Shown in pieces: positions 54,522 to 61,708 of a stretch of DNA of 64,000 bases (positions are counted from its first letter, which is position 1; the number at the start of each line of letters is the position of its first letter). Source of the DNA: Muribaculaceae bacterium (GTDB lineage: Bacteria; Bacteroidota; Bacteroidia; Bacteroidales; Muribaculaceae); assembly GCA_022509165.1 (NCBI GenBank), contig JAFLTT010000008.1, positions 62,001 to 126,000 on the forward strand, written 5' to 3'. Both the position numbers and the translations under genes were made by a program. The notes beneath the pieces were generated by a model that was not told where the DNA came from, searched no databases, and saw nothing but the letters and a program-made list of their open reading frames with translations.

Positions 54522-55238
54522 ATGTACGGCAGATTACGTGGTAATGTCACTATTTTCGGTCTATTAGTATGCGCAGGCCTTATAGTATTAGGAATTTTCA
54601 TACGTTACGGTCTCACACATCTGAACGATAGTCATAGAACGGTTACAGTCCGAGGCCTTTGTGAGAAGGAAGTAAAGGCTAATAAAGTAACATGGCCTAT
54701 TGTAAGTAAGGAAGTTGGAAATTATCTCCCCACCATCTTCAGCAACATCGAAAATACTAATACTCGAATAGTTGCCTTTCTAAAAGAAAACGGCATCACT
54801 GAATCGGAAATCTCAATCAATCCCCCGGCTATCGTAGATCTGCAAGCCGACAGGTATACCTATAATCAAAACCCATATCGTTACAATGTAACAAATGTGA
54901 TAGTTGTGACGTCATCACAGGTAGATAAAGTCAATGAACTCATAAAGAAACAAGCTGAACTATTAAAGCAAGGCATTGCCATAGTAGCCGGTGATTATCA
55001 ATATCAGACTATTTATGAATATACCGACTTGAATGCTATCAAACCGGAGATGATAGCAGAAGCAACAAAGAATGCACGCGAGGCAGCCGACAAATTCGCT
55101 GAAGACAGCGGCAGTAAGGTAGGAAAAATCCAGACAGCCTCGCAGGGTCAATTTTCAATTGAAGATCGTGACCAATATACTCCCGATATAAAAAGAATCC
55201 GGGTGGTCTCCTCCATAATTTACTATCTCGGCGACTGA
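54522..55238 (+). CDS. SIMPL (DUF541) domain protein
   Basis: A 238-residue membrane-anchored periplasmic protein. One N-terminal helix (about 9-27) precedes a SIMPL domain: VTVRGLCEKEVKANKVTWPI, ITESEISINPPAIVDLQADR, TNVIVVTSSQVDKVN and ATKNAREAADKFAEDSGSKV. The family includes the E. coli oxidative-stress protein YggE; its biochemical function is undetermined. Monocistronic, between the terminator at 54408 and the tRNA promoter at 55268. Confidence 0.87.
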   Translation: MYGRLRGNVTIFGLLVCAGLIVLGIFIRYGLTHLNDSHRTVTVRGLCEKEVKANKVTWPIVSKEVGNYLPTIFSNIENTNTRIVAFLKENGITESEISINPPAIVDLQADRYTYNQNPYRYNVTNVIVVTSSQVDKVNELIKKQAELLKQGIAIVAGDYQYQTIYEYTDLNAIKPEMIAEATKNAREAADKFAEDSGSKVGKIQTASQGQFSIEDRDQYTPDIKRIRVVSSIIYYLGD

Positions 55239-55267
55239 TTTATTAAATAAAAAAATTTCAACATTTT

Positions 55268-55299
55268 TTTGTGGAATTCCATTATTATGGGTAACTTTG
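55268..55299 (+). promoter_or_regulatory. Consensus promoter of the tRNA gene
   Basis: TTTG (55268-55271), a 20-bp spacer and TAACTTTG (55292-55299) match the consensus exactly. The tRNA begins 40 bases after the -7 box. No equivalent precedes the truncated copies downstream. Confidence 0.75.
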
Positions 55300-55338
55300 C
55301 ACTCGCAAAAACGTCACAAACGTTCTATCAAATGGATA

Positions 55339-55412
55339 GGTCCCATAGCTCAGTTGGTTAGAGCACCTGACTCATAATCAGGGAGTCCTTGGTTCAAGCC
55401 CAAGTGGGACCA
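55339..55412 (+). tRNA. tRNA with CAU anticodon (elongator Met or Ile2)
   Basis: All four arms fold: acceptor GGTCCCA/TGGGACC, D stem GCTC/GAGC, anticodon stem CCTGA/TCAGG with loop CTCATAA (anticodon CAT at 55373-55375), and T arm CTTGG/CCAAG around TTCAAGC. The discriminator is A at 55412, followed by an encoded CC, while the next base is T, so the terminal A of CCA is added by enzyme. Not the initiator, since acceptor pair 1-72 is an ordinary G-C. Choosing between Met and lysidine-modified Ile2 would need TilS identity rules. Confidence 0.93.
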
Positions 55413-55423
55413 CCTAAAAATCA

Positions 55424-55454
55424 AGCAGTTACTTCAATCGAGTAGCTGCTTTTC
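55424..55454 (+). terminator. Terminator of the intact tRNA (unit 1)
   Basis: AGCAGTTACT (55424-55433) pairs with AGTAGCTGCT (55441-55450), all pairs Watson-Crick except one G-U, then TTTTCGTT. Copied almost exactly after units 2 and 3. Confidence 0.8.
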
Positions 55455-55460
55455 GTTATT

Positions 55461-55516
55461 TAGAGCACCTGACTCATAATCAGGGAGTCCTAGGTTCAAG
55501 CCCTAGTGGGACCACC
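55461..55516 (+). pseudogene. 5'-truncated tRNA copy, unit 2
   Basis: Keeps the 3' half of the D arm, an unchanged anticodon arm with CAT, the T arm and acceptor 3' strand TGGGACCACC. It lacks the acceptor 5' strand and D-loop, so it cannot fold as a tRNA. The T stem is CTAGG/CCTAG where unit 1 has CTTGG/CCAAG: two changes that keep pairing, which suggests descent from a once-functional copy. Confidence 0.85.
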
Positions 55517-55526
55517 ACAAAATCAG

Positions 55527-55555
55527 GCAGTTACTTCAAAAGAGTAGCTGCTTTT
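55527..55555 (+). terminator. Terminator hairpin of unit 2
   Basis: GCAGTTACT (55527-55535) pairs with AGTAGCTGC (55543-55551), followed by TTTT. The loop differs from unit 1 (TCAAAAG). Confidence 0.75.
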
Positions 55556-55562
55556 CGTTATA

Positions 55563-55631
55563 TAGAGCACCTGCCTCTCCGTGCTCATATTCTGGCAGGG
55601 AGTCCTTGGTTCAAGCCCAAGTGGGACCACC
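55563..55631 (+). pseudogene. 5'-truncated tRNA copy with rearranged anticodon arm, unit 3
   Basis: Same 5' truncation as unit 2. The anticodon arm is 13 bases longer: CCTGCC pairs with GGCAGG around an 18-base loop containing GTGCTC, the inverse of the GAGCAC just upstream. The T arm and acceptor strand are identical to unit 1. Cannot function as a tRNA. Confidence 0.82.
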
Positions 55632-55640
55632 TAAAAATCA

Positions 55641-55676
55641 AGCAGTTACTTCAATCAAGTAGCTGCTTTTCGTTTT
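55641..55676 (+). terminator. Terminator hairpin of unit 3
   Basis: AGCAGTTACT (55641-55650) pairs with AGTAGCTGCT (55658-55667), then TTTTCGTTTTT. It differs from the unit 1 hairpin by one loop base. Confidence 0.78.
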
Positions 55677-55809
55677 TAAAACCTGTCTCGGTGCTCGGTT
55701 GCTGCGATCACCTGATTATGAGTCAGGCTGCCATTCACCAGCAAAATCCGCTGACCCAAAATCCGTTGATTCGTTTTTAGTTGATCTTGGTTAATGGATT
55801 TTATTCTTG
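55676..55809 (+). other. Decayed fourth repeat unit and lectin 3' flank
   Basis: ACCTGTCTCGGTGCTC (55681-55696) resembles the start of the unit 3 anticodon arm. CCTGATTATGAGTCAGG (55711-55727) is an exact inverted copy of the 17-base anticodon arm at 55366-55382. After it come two near-identical copies of CAAAATCCGYTGA (55742-55768) and an imperfect stem AAATCCGTT/AATGGATTT (55759-55801) that could terminate the lectin gene on the minus strand. Confidence 0.6.
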
Positions 55810-56379
55810 TCATTTCCGAGCTTTGTCATGCAAGGCTTTATATTCATCGAACAATGCTTTGTATCTTTCATCCTTATAGGGCATAATCACCCATTTCTGA
55901 TTCATTTCACCGGTGAATCTCTGTATCACTACTTTACTACCGTTTTGAACAGGACTTTCAACAGCCAATACATAATTATTATCAAGACAGCTTCGGAAAA
56001 CAAAATATTCATCCACATAATCTAGTTTCCACTTCTGAATATTACTTTGAGGATGAACATACCATAATTGCACCGGCTGATTATTCTGTATTACACCATC
56101 TGTGACATCAAAAGCTTTCTCCTTAAGAAATTCAGCTTCTATTATTACCGTATCGTTATCCAGGAAATCCAGATAGAAGGTTTGGTTTTGCCCTGTACTG
56201 TAATACTCCCATACCTGTAGTTTTACGCCGTCATAAAATCGTGCATCCGGCACATCTATTACCATTCCTATGTTTTCCATATTACCTAATACCACTTCGC
56301 GGGGTGCTTCTCCTATAGCAAGGAGAGGTGATAATGCAAACAATACGATTATTGATAGTTGTTTCATTAATCTTTCCAT
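55810..56379 (-). CDS. Secreted ricin-type beta-trefoil lectin-like protein
   Basis: A 189-residue protein with a signal peptide (cleaved after LLAIGEA) and a single ricin B-like domain. The Q-x-W/F pattern appears as QNQTFYL, IQKWKLDY and NQKWVIM, with VFRSCLDNNYVLAVES and VQNGSKVVIQRF between them, the usual repeat of beta-trefoil lectins. No enzymatic domain is attached, so it may bind glycans in the periplasm or outside. A second ATG at 56367 is an alternative start. It lies between the tRNA array and the 19-bp repeats, with no conserved neighbour. Confidence 0.75.
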   Translation of the reverse strand: MERLMKQLSIIVLFALSPLLAIGEAPREVVLGNMENIGMVIDVPDARFYDGVKLQVWEYYSTGQNQTFYLDFLDNDTVIIEAEFLKEKAFDVTDGVIQNNQPVQLWYVHPQSNIQKWKLDYVDEYFVFRSCLDNNYVLAVESPVQNGSKVVIQRFTGEMNQKWVIMPYKDERYKALFDEYKALHDKARK

Positions 56380-56596
56380 AAGTTAGATATGTTTTATTCT
56401 CCACGTTAAATTAATAAAAATATTAGAAATACCGAAATTTAACCATTTCTCATGAAAGTCTGGCACTTCCTCTTTAATAGATTGACTAAAGAGCCGTCCT
56501 AAGTTTATTTCTTCTAACTCTTGTTTGTTATAAAAAGACTGCTTTAGGAATTATACCGGGGCAATAACTTTTTTATATTTTGAGATGTTTAAAATA
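56380..56596. other. AT-rich intergenic stretch
   Basis: This 217-base stretch between the lectin gene and the promoter below is AT-rich. I see no ORF with coding character, no hairpin terminator and no consensus promoter for the lectin in it. Confidence 0.5.
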
Positions 56597-56604
56597 TAAA
56601 TTTG
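56597..56604 (+). promoter_or_regulatory. -7 box upstream of the 19-bp repeats and MFS gene
   Basis: TAAATTTG matches TAnnTTTG, with a near-match TTTA at 56572-56575, 21 bp upstream. Transcription would start about 56608, the first base of the repeat array. Confidence 0.5.
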
Positions 56605-56607
56605 CAT

Positions 56608-56797
56608 ATGTGAAGCAAACTCGCAGAGGTAGGTCAAACTCTTAGTAGTGGTGCAAACTACCAGTAGTTAGGCTAACTCTCAGATGTGATGCAAATTTTC
56701 AAATATGAAGTTAATTTTCAGATTATGTGAAAATTCTCTGGAATTGAAGGGATTTCCAAGAATTAAACACATTGTCTGGAGTGAACAGATTTTTAGG
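56608..56797 (+). repeat. Ten degenerate tandem 19-bp repeats
   Basis: Ten consecutive 19-base units fill 56608-56797. The best conserved are units 1-6, with a pattern near ATGTGAAGCAAACTCTCAG: for example unit 1 ATGTGAAGCAAACTCGCAG, unit 3 TAGTGGTGCAAACTACCAG, unit 5 ATGTGATGCAAATTTTCAA and unit 6 ATATGAAGTTAATTTTCAG. Units 7-10 decay. The period is not a multiple of three, so this is not coding repeat. Confidence 0.75.
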
Positions 56798-56818
56798 AGA
56801 TAAGAAAGTTGTAAGGCA

Positions 56819-58048
56819 TTGATTAAAACTGGAAAAAAACCTTTACCATTGCTGACATATATTGCCATTATGGCAGTATGTTTCATAATAAACCTTCCCG
56901 GGGTGGCTATAGCTCCGGTGGAAGGTAGGTTAAGGGCATTGCTTCATACTTCCGAACTTGAAATCCAGTTACTTACCACTCTCCCTAATTTCGTTATAAT
57001 ACCCTTCGTATTTCTTGCCGGAAAACTCTCCGACTATCGTCATAAGATACCTCTCATTGTCTTTTCTCTTATAGTTTTTATCGGTTGCGGACTACTATAT
57101 ATGTTTACAAAATCCATGACCGGCCTAATTGTAGCCAGTTGTATATTAGGAGCTTCTGACGGTATCCTCATACCATTTGCCATGGGATTTGTAGTAAATG
57201 CATTCACCGGGAAGTATCGCACCAGGAACTTGGGGATAAAGTCGGCGATTTCAAATTTGGGTACAGTGGTAGCAAGTTTCGTGGTAGGTCTACTTCTGAT
57301 CGGACATGACTGGCGTCTACCATTTGTGGTTTATCTGATAGCAATCGTGCCTCTTCTTTTAAGTTATTGGCTGAAAAATGTGCCCGGTTTCGGAGACATT
57401 AAAATAGATCCGATAGCCTTCCGGGAAGAATGTGTGATGCAAGATAACAGCAAGGGAGTTGATTACGGCAAAATCCGTTACCTCATGGGGAACAATGCCG
57501 TCTTCACATTCCTTACCTTCTCAATAGTGATTTACCTGCCTCAACTATTGCAACAAATGGGGGACTCACCTAAATTAGCCGGCTGGATCACTGGAGTTTT
57601 CTTTATTTCAGTTCTACTTTCCGGCTTTATCCTGGAACATTTCCTAAAGTTCTTCAAGAACATGGTTTACCCAATTCTCGGATTCTCTTTGGCCCTTGGA
57701 TTATTCTTTTTTACCTATGTTCACGGCGACTGGGCCATGTATGTGGGGAGTGTATTTTCCGGTTTCGCTTTTGGAATTTTCCAGCCACTGATTTATGATA
57801 AGACAAGTTATGCAGTCACAGATCCCAAGAAAAATATATTCGGCCTTTCCCTCGTGTTGTGTGCACTCTATATTGCCATTGCAGCCGAACCTTTTATCAT
57901 CACCGGCATATCTGATTTATTTAGAGTGCATGATGTGAATCATTTTGCTTTTTCCCTAAGCTTTTATCTCACGATTGCCTATATGATATGTGCCTTTATT
58001 TTTAGAAAGAAATTTATATTTTCAATAGAGCCCACCCTATATTCCTAA
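56819..58048 (+). CDS. Major facilitator superfamily transporter
   Basis: A 409-residue protein with twelve predicted helices. The loop LAGKLSDYRHKIPLI between helices 2 and 3 is the MFS signature region, and SCILGASDGILIPFAMGFV and FSGFAFGIFQPLIYDK are transporter-like helices. It looks like a drug/sugar efflux type, but the substrate is not evident. The proposed start is a TTG at 56819 because helix 1 begins a few residues later; the ATG at 56870 would cut helix 1. The leader contains the 19-bp repeats. Confidence 0.85.
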   Translation: MIKTGKKPLPLLTYIAIMAVCFIINLPGVAIAPVEGRLRALLHTSELEIQLLTTLPNFVIIPFVFLAGKLSDYRHKIPLIVFSLIVFIGCGLLYMFTKSMTGLIVASCILGASDGILIPFAMGFVVNAFTGKYRTRNLGIKSAISNLGTVVASFVVGLLLIGHDWRLPFVVYLIAIVPLLLSYWLKNVPGFGDIKIDPIAFREECVMQDNSKGVDYGKIRYLMGNNAVFTFLTFSIVIYLPQLLQQMGDSPKLAGWITGVFFISVLLSGFILEHFLKFFKNMVYPILGFSLALGLFFFTYVHGDWAMYVGSVFSGFAFGIFQPLIYDKTSYAVTDPKKNIFGLSLVLCALYIAIAAEPFIITGISDLFRVHDVNHFAFSLSFYLTIAYMICAFIFRKKFIFSIEPTLYS

Positions 58049-58076
58049 GAATCCCATTTCTTGGAATGAAAGACGC

Positions 58077-60416
58077 TTACTTCATCTCTTCCATCTTTTC
58101 AGGGTCACCTACCACCCATACAATATCGCCGGCTCTAAGCACAGTATCAGCCCCCGGTTGCTCAAAAATATCCTCTCCTCGCTGCACTTTCACTATCATG
58201 CAATAATAATCTCTTCTGATGTCGGTCTTTCCTAATGGTATATCTATCACCGGGGACGTTTCGCTGAGCGTAAGGCTCCTCAATTCTACCTTTGAACTAA
58301 ACACGTCGAGACTCCTGTAAGCCTTCTCATCTCTCTCGATATCATCATTGAGTTTCTTTATCTGCTCATCCGTCCCGATCACTCCCAGCACATCTCCCGG
58401 AAATATCCTGGCGTCTACCGATGGCAAAGGCATAGTGCGTTCTCCTCTTTGAATACTTGCGATGCTCACCCCATACTCATTCCGAAGTCCTGAATCCCTT
58501 AGTTTGTCACCCACAAACGGGCAATAAGCTCCCACCTCGATAAACGCCATATGGAGGTCGTCTATCAGACGATTGTTGGCACCGCTCTTAGTATTCTCCC
58601 TTATATTCAGATTATCTATAAATTTCTTCTCAATGGTATGATATCTGGCACTGATTTTCTGAGATGCAAACCCGATAATAGAGGCCAGGCATATCACCCC
58701 TCCAATCCAGGCCACTGTTGCATCATAAGCCAACGTAAGAAGATACACGATAAATAAGAGAGCTACCAGATATCTGATAATTTTCAAAGCTACAAGTGGC
58801 ACGTCATAAAAACTGGCTGAAGCATGAAGTCTCATTTTCTCATCCGGCTTAATGGTACTGAACGACAGTGCGAAGATAAAAGGCATCATTGCTGCCAGGG
58901 TTATGACAGTAGCCAGGAAGCGTCCCCAGTCAGCCAGAAGTTCCTCAAGTAAGGGGAACAAAAACTGCCGGCTTACAAGTATTATGGCGATCAATATCAC
59001 CGAAAAGATCACTACTCTACCCAGATAACGGCTTAAAATATCTTTCCAAAGTTTCTTCGTACTATTTGTGTCTACCACTTGTTTGGAATATCGGTCGATA
59101 AGAAACCTCAAGTTTTCGGGCAGTTTCGACTCCACAAACCGGTAAGCCGGCTGCGACAACTTCACAAAATAAGGCGTAGTAAAGATGGTTATTACCGACA
59201 CTGCTACAATGATAGGATAAAGAGACTGCTGCAACACTCCCAGACTCATACCAAGCGCCGCTATGATAAATGAAAATTCACCTACCTGAGTCAGCGTAAA
59301 ACCGCTCTCTATGGCTACTCTCAGGGTCTGTCCGGTAGTAAGCATTCCAAGGGTGCCGAAGAATATCATTCCGCATATCACCACGGCTGCCAGTATCAGT
59401 ATTTCCCACCAATAACTTACAAGCACTGAAGGGTCCACCATCATCCCCACTGATATAAAAAACACGGCACCGAAAAGATCTTTTACCGGTTTCACCACCT
59501 TCTCCATCCTTTCTGCAACCATTGTTCCGGCCAGTATCGAACCCATCACAAAAGCTCCCAATTCAAGCGAAAAACCACATATCACAGAGAAAATAGCCAT
59601 AGAGAAACATAGGCCCATGGCTACCACGAGCATCGTTTCATCATTAAGAAAATGGCGTATCTTGTTGAGGAACGACGGCAACACATACACTCCCACAAGA
59701 AACCATATTATGAGGAAGAACATCAGCTTTCCAATTGAAAACAACAGGTCGCTTCCTTCCACATTCCCCACCGCTATCGACGATAGCAATACCAGCATCA
59801 ATACCGCGAAAAGATCCTCTATTATGAGCACAGCCAGCACTAATGAAGCAAATTTCTTTTGCCGCATGCCGAGGTCGGTAAGTGTTTTCAGAATTATGGT
59901 GGTACTCGACATAGAAATCATACCCCCCAGGAAGATACAGTTGATTGAGTTCAGATGCAGAATCTTTCCCACTCCAAACCCGGCAAAAGTCATACCGGTA
60001 ATAATAATCAGAGCGGTCATTATTGCCGACGAACCCGCGTTCATAAGTTTCCTGAAACTGAATTCAAGACCGAGCGTAAACATAAGCACCACGATACCCA
60101 GGTCTGCCCAGAATTCTATATTCTCAAGATTGGATATCGAAGGAAGATAAGTAAACTTCGGACTTGCCAGGAATCCGGCAAGGATATATCCGAGCACTAC
60201 CGGCTGCTTCAGTTTCTTAAATAGCAAAGTCACCACTGCCCCAAGGAGCAATATCAGTGCCAGGTCGGCTATCAGTCCGTTGTTTGCATCTTCATGGGAA
60301 TTCTCTTCCGGCTCCTTGTCGTTGATTTCTGTATAAGTCTCATTCAGTATATCTTCGGTGTTCACACCGTCAAACACTTCTTCCTGGAAAGTGATGGAGG
60401 ATGGCAATGTCAACAT
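58077..60416 (-). CDS. CPA2-family antiporter with TrkA-C domains (KefB-like)
   Basis: A 779-residue protein. After a short acidic N-terminus comes the CPA2 exchanger domain with about 12 helices (KKLKQPVVLGYILAGFLAS, GMISMSSTTIILKTL, GAFVMGSILAGTMVAERMEK, GFTLTQVGEFSFIIAALGMS). A further set of helices (about 450-600) is followed by two TrkA-C-like modules (MPLPSVDARIFPGDVLGVIG and GADTVLRAGDIVWVVGDPEK). There is no NAD-binding TrkA-N domain. K+/H+ or Na+/H+ exchange is likely. The AI-2E family gene upstream on the same strand is 4 bases away. Confidence 0.87.
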   Translation of the reverse strand: MLTLPSSITFQEEVFDGVNTEDILNETYTEINDKEPEENSHEDANNGLIADLALILLLGAVVTLLFKKLKQPVVLGYILAGFLASPKFTYLPSISNLENIEFWADLGIVVLMFTLGLEFSFRKLMNAGSSAIMTALIIITGMTFAGFGVGKILHLNSINCIFLGGMISMSSTTIILKTLTDLGMRQKKFASLVLAVLIIEDLFAVLMLVLLSSIAVGNVEGSDLLFSIGKLMFFLIIWFLVGVYVLPSFLNKIRHFLNDETMLVVAMGLCFSMAIFSVICGFSLELGAFVMGSILAGTMVAERMEKVVKPVKDLFGAVFFISVGMMVDPSVLVSYWWEILILAAVVICGMIFFGTLGMLTTGQTLRVAIESGFTLTQVGEFSFIIAALGMSLGVLQQSLYPIIVAVSVITIFTTPYFVKLSQPAYRFVESKLPENLRFLIDRYSKQVVDTNSTKKLWKDILSRYLGRVVIFSVILIAIILVSRQFLFPLLEELLADWGRFLATVITLAAMMPFIFALSFSTIKPDEKMRLHASASFYDVPLVALKIIRYLVALLFIVYLLTLAYDATVAWIGGVICLASIIGFASQKISARYHTIEKKFIDNLNIRENTKSGANNRLIDDLHMAFIEVGAYCPFVGDKLRDSGLRNEYGVSIASIQRGERTMPLPSVDARIFPGDVLGVIGTDEQIKKLNDDIERDEKAYRSLDVFSSKVELRSLTLSETSPVIDIPLGKTDIRRDYYCMIVKVQRGEDIFEQPGADTVLRAGDIVWVVGDPEKMEEMK

Positions 60417-60420
60417 AATA

Positions 60421-61563
60421 TTAAGCTTCGCCCTCTATGGGATCGGATTCAGCGATTTCTACTTCAGGCCGGGCATAGCGGTCCACAATATAGATATTAT
60501 AATAAGAAAGGAGCAAGGTAGTAAGCGGAAGGGCTATGATAAGACCCATAAATCCCAGCAATGCTCCCCACACTGAAAGCGACAGCAATATTATTGCCGG
60601 GTTCAATCCCATCGCTTTCCCCATAATCTTTGGTGTGAGGATCACATCCTGTATTAACTGCACAATGATATATACTGCCATACTTTCCCAGAAAATAGCC
60701 CAGAAATTCACACCGGTGCTGGCGGTGCTCACAAGGCACAGTATAGCGGTGATGGGAAGTGATATCAATTGTAGGTATGGCACCATGTTAAGGCATCCGA
60801 TAAATAACCCGAGCACTACACCCATTGGAAGACCTATTATCAGGAAACCTATCGAAAAGAGTACTCCCACTATCATTGAGATAAAGAACTGGTTGCGGAA
60901 ATACCTGTTCATCGCACGCTCTATGTCGCGCCCTATCTGGTAAATCTGTCTGCGGTGAGGCATAGGCACCAGTTGCTTGAAACTGAGCATTATTCTTTCA
61001 TAATCAAGCATTATGAAAAGCACATACAATATCACTATCAGCCAACTTAATGCCCCGATTACAAACGACAGACCGGAACTTAAAAAGTTCCAAGAAGAAG
61101 TGAGGGCTGTCCGCAGCAGTTCCTTCCATTCCTGGGGAGTAAGCAACCTGGATATTGTGTCGTAGTCCAGATTCTCTTTCAGAAAGTCGTAGATCGGACC
61201 CGAGATATATGGTATCTCTATCTTGGCGCTCGCATAGTGCTTTACCATCACGGCCATTTGCTCGGCCTCGTCTATAAGATAAGGTATAAAAAGCAAGCCG
61301 AAGACGCTTACTATCAGACAGGCTTCCAGAAGAGTGAGCACCACAGGTATAAACCTATGCTTCAGTCTCAGCATCCTCATATTCCATTTCACAGCCGGCT
61401 CAAGCATGTATGATATCAGGCAGGCCACAAAAAACGGCAGCAACACTCCCTTCAGCGCATCAAGAATATAGAGCGTGGCTATGATTCCGATCACACTGAA
61501 TACTATTCTCACCACCCGGTCGAAGGTGTAGGGCTGCCGCACAGGATACCGCATCTTATCCAT
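60421..61563 (-). CDS. AI-2E family (PF01594-type) membrane permease
   Basis: A 380-residue protein of the AI-2E transporter / PerM family with about eight helices: VLLPFFVACLISYMLEPAVK, SGLSFVIGALSWLIVILYVL, PMGVVLGLFIGCLNMVPYLQL, WGALLGFMGLIIALPLTTLLL. The Pro/Gly-rich GLNPAIILLSLSVWG segment is typical. Family members export small molecules or Na+; the AI-2 role of TqsA does not extend to all. A promoter lies unusually close to the ATG. Probably co-transcribed with the CPA2 gene. Confidence 0.88.
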   Translation of the reverse strand: MDKMRYPVRQPYTFDRVVRIVFSVIGIIATLYILDALKGVLLPFFVACLISYMLEPAVKWNMRMLRLKHRFIPVVLTLLEACLIVSVFGLLFIPYLIDEAEQMAVMVKHYASAKIEIPYISGPIYDFLKENLDYDTISRLLTPQEWKELLRTALTSSWNFLSSGLSFVIGALSWLIVILYVLFIMLDYERIMLSFKQLVPMPHRRQIYQIGRDIERAMNRYFRNQFFISMIVGVLFSIGFLIIGLPMGVVLGLFIGCLNMVPYLQLISLPITAILCLVSTASTGVNFWAIFWESMAVYIIVQLIQDVILTPKIMGKAMGLNPAIILLSLSVWGALLGFMGLIIALPLTTLLLSYYNIYIVDRYARPEVEIAESDPIEGEA

Positions 61564-61567
61564 ATTG

Positions 61568-61599
61568 CAAAATTAACCACTTTCCACCACTATTCCAAA
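61568..61599 (-). promoter_or_regulatory. Promoter of the AI-2E family gene
   Basis: On the minus strand TTTG (61599-61596), a 20-bp spacer and TAATTTTG (61575-61568) are consensus. The box ends five bases before the ATG at 61563, so the mRNA would have almost no leader unless translation starts at the second ATG (61554). Confidence 0.6.
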
Positions 61600-61633
61600 G
61601 CTATCCCTTTATTCATTTCTTCAAAACTTTATG

Positions 61634-61641
61634 TAAATTTG
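61634..61641 (+). promoter_or_regulatory. -7 box for the PBP4 gene
   Basis: TAAATTTG lies 67 bases before the ATG. An imperfect TTTA sits about 22 bp upstream. It is divergent from the AI-2E family promoter. Confidence 0.4.
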
Positions 61642-61708
61642 CAATCCGATTTTTTTACTTTTTATAAAACAATCCCTTAGTTCTGAAAACAAAAAACTTA
61701 TTTTATTA

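Larger units (their letters stand above)
55359..55727 (+). repeat. Tandem array of 3' tRNA segments plus terminator (four units)
   Basis: The segment from TAGAGCACC in the D arm through the tRNA 3' end and the following hairpin recurs. TAGAGC begins at 55359, 55461 and 55563, an exact 102-bp period twice. A fourth, decayed unit starts near 55676. Each of the first three units ends with nearly the same hairpin and TTTTCGTT. The array lies entirely downstream of the intact tRNA and carries no additional promoter that I can see. Confidence 0.88.

Noticed and set aside
55461-55631. Two additional functional tRNA genes
   Set aside because: Both lack the acceptor 5' strand and D-loop; unit 3 also has an 18-base anticodon loop.
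56608-56797. CRISPR array
   Set aside because: The 19-bp units are contiguous and degenerate with no unique spacers, and there are no cas genes.
56680-56886. Short minus-strand frame across the 19-bp repeats
   Set aside because: It runs into the N-terminus of the MFS gene, and the repeats themselves are not coding.
58042-58066. Terminator between the MFS and CPA2 genes
   Set aside because: TTCC-AAGAA/TTCTT-GGAA can pair with a bulge, but no T-run follows on either strand and it overlaps the stop codon.
59617-60150. Antisense frame of 177 codons inside the CPA2 antiporter gene
   Set aside because: Mirrors the hydrophobic codons of the antiporter; no family resemblance, no promoter.
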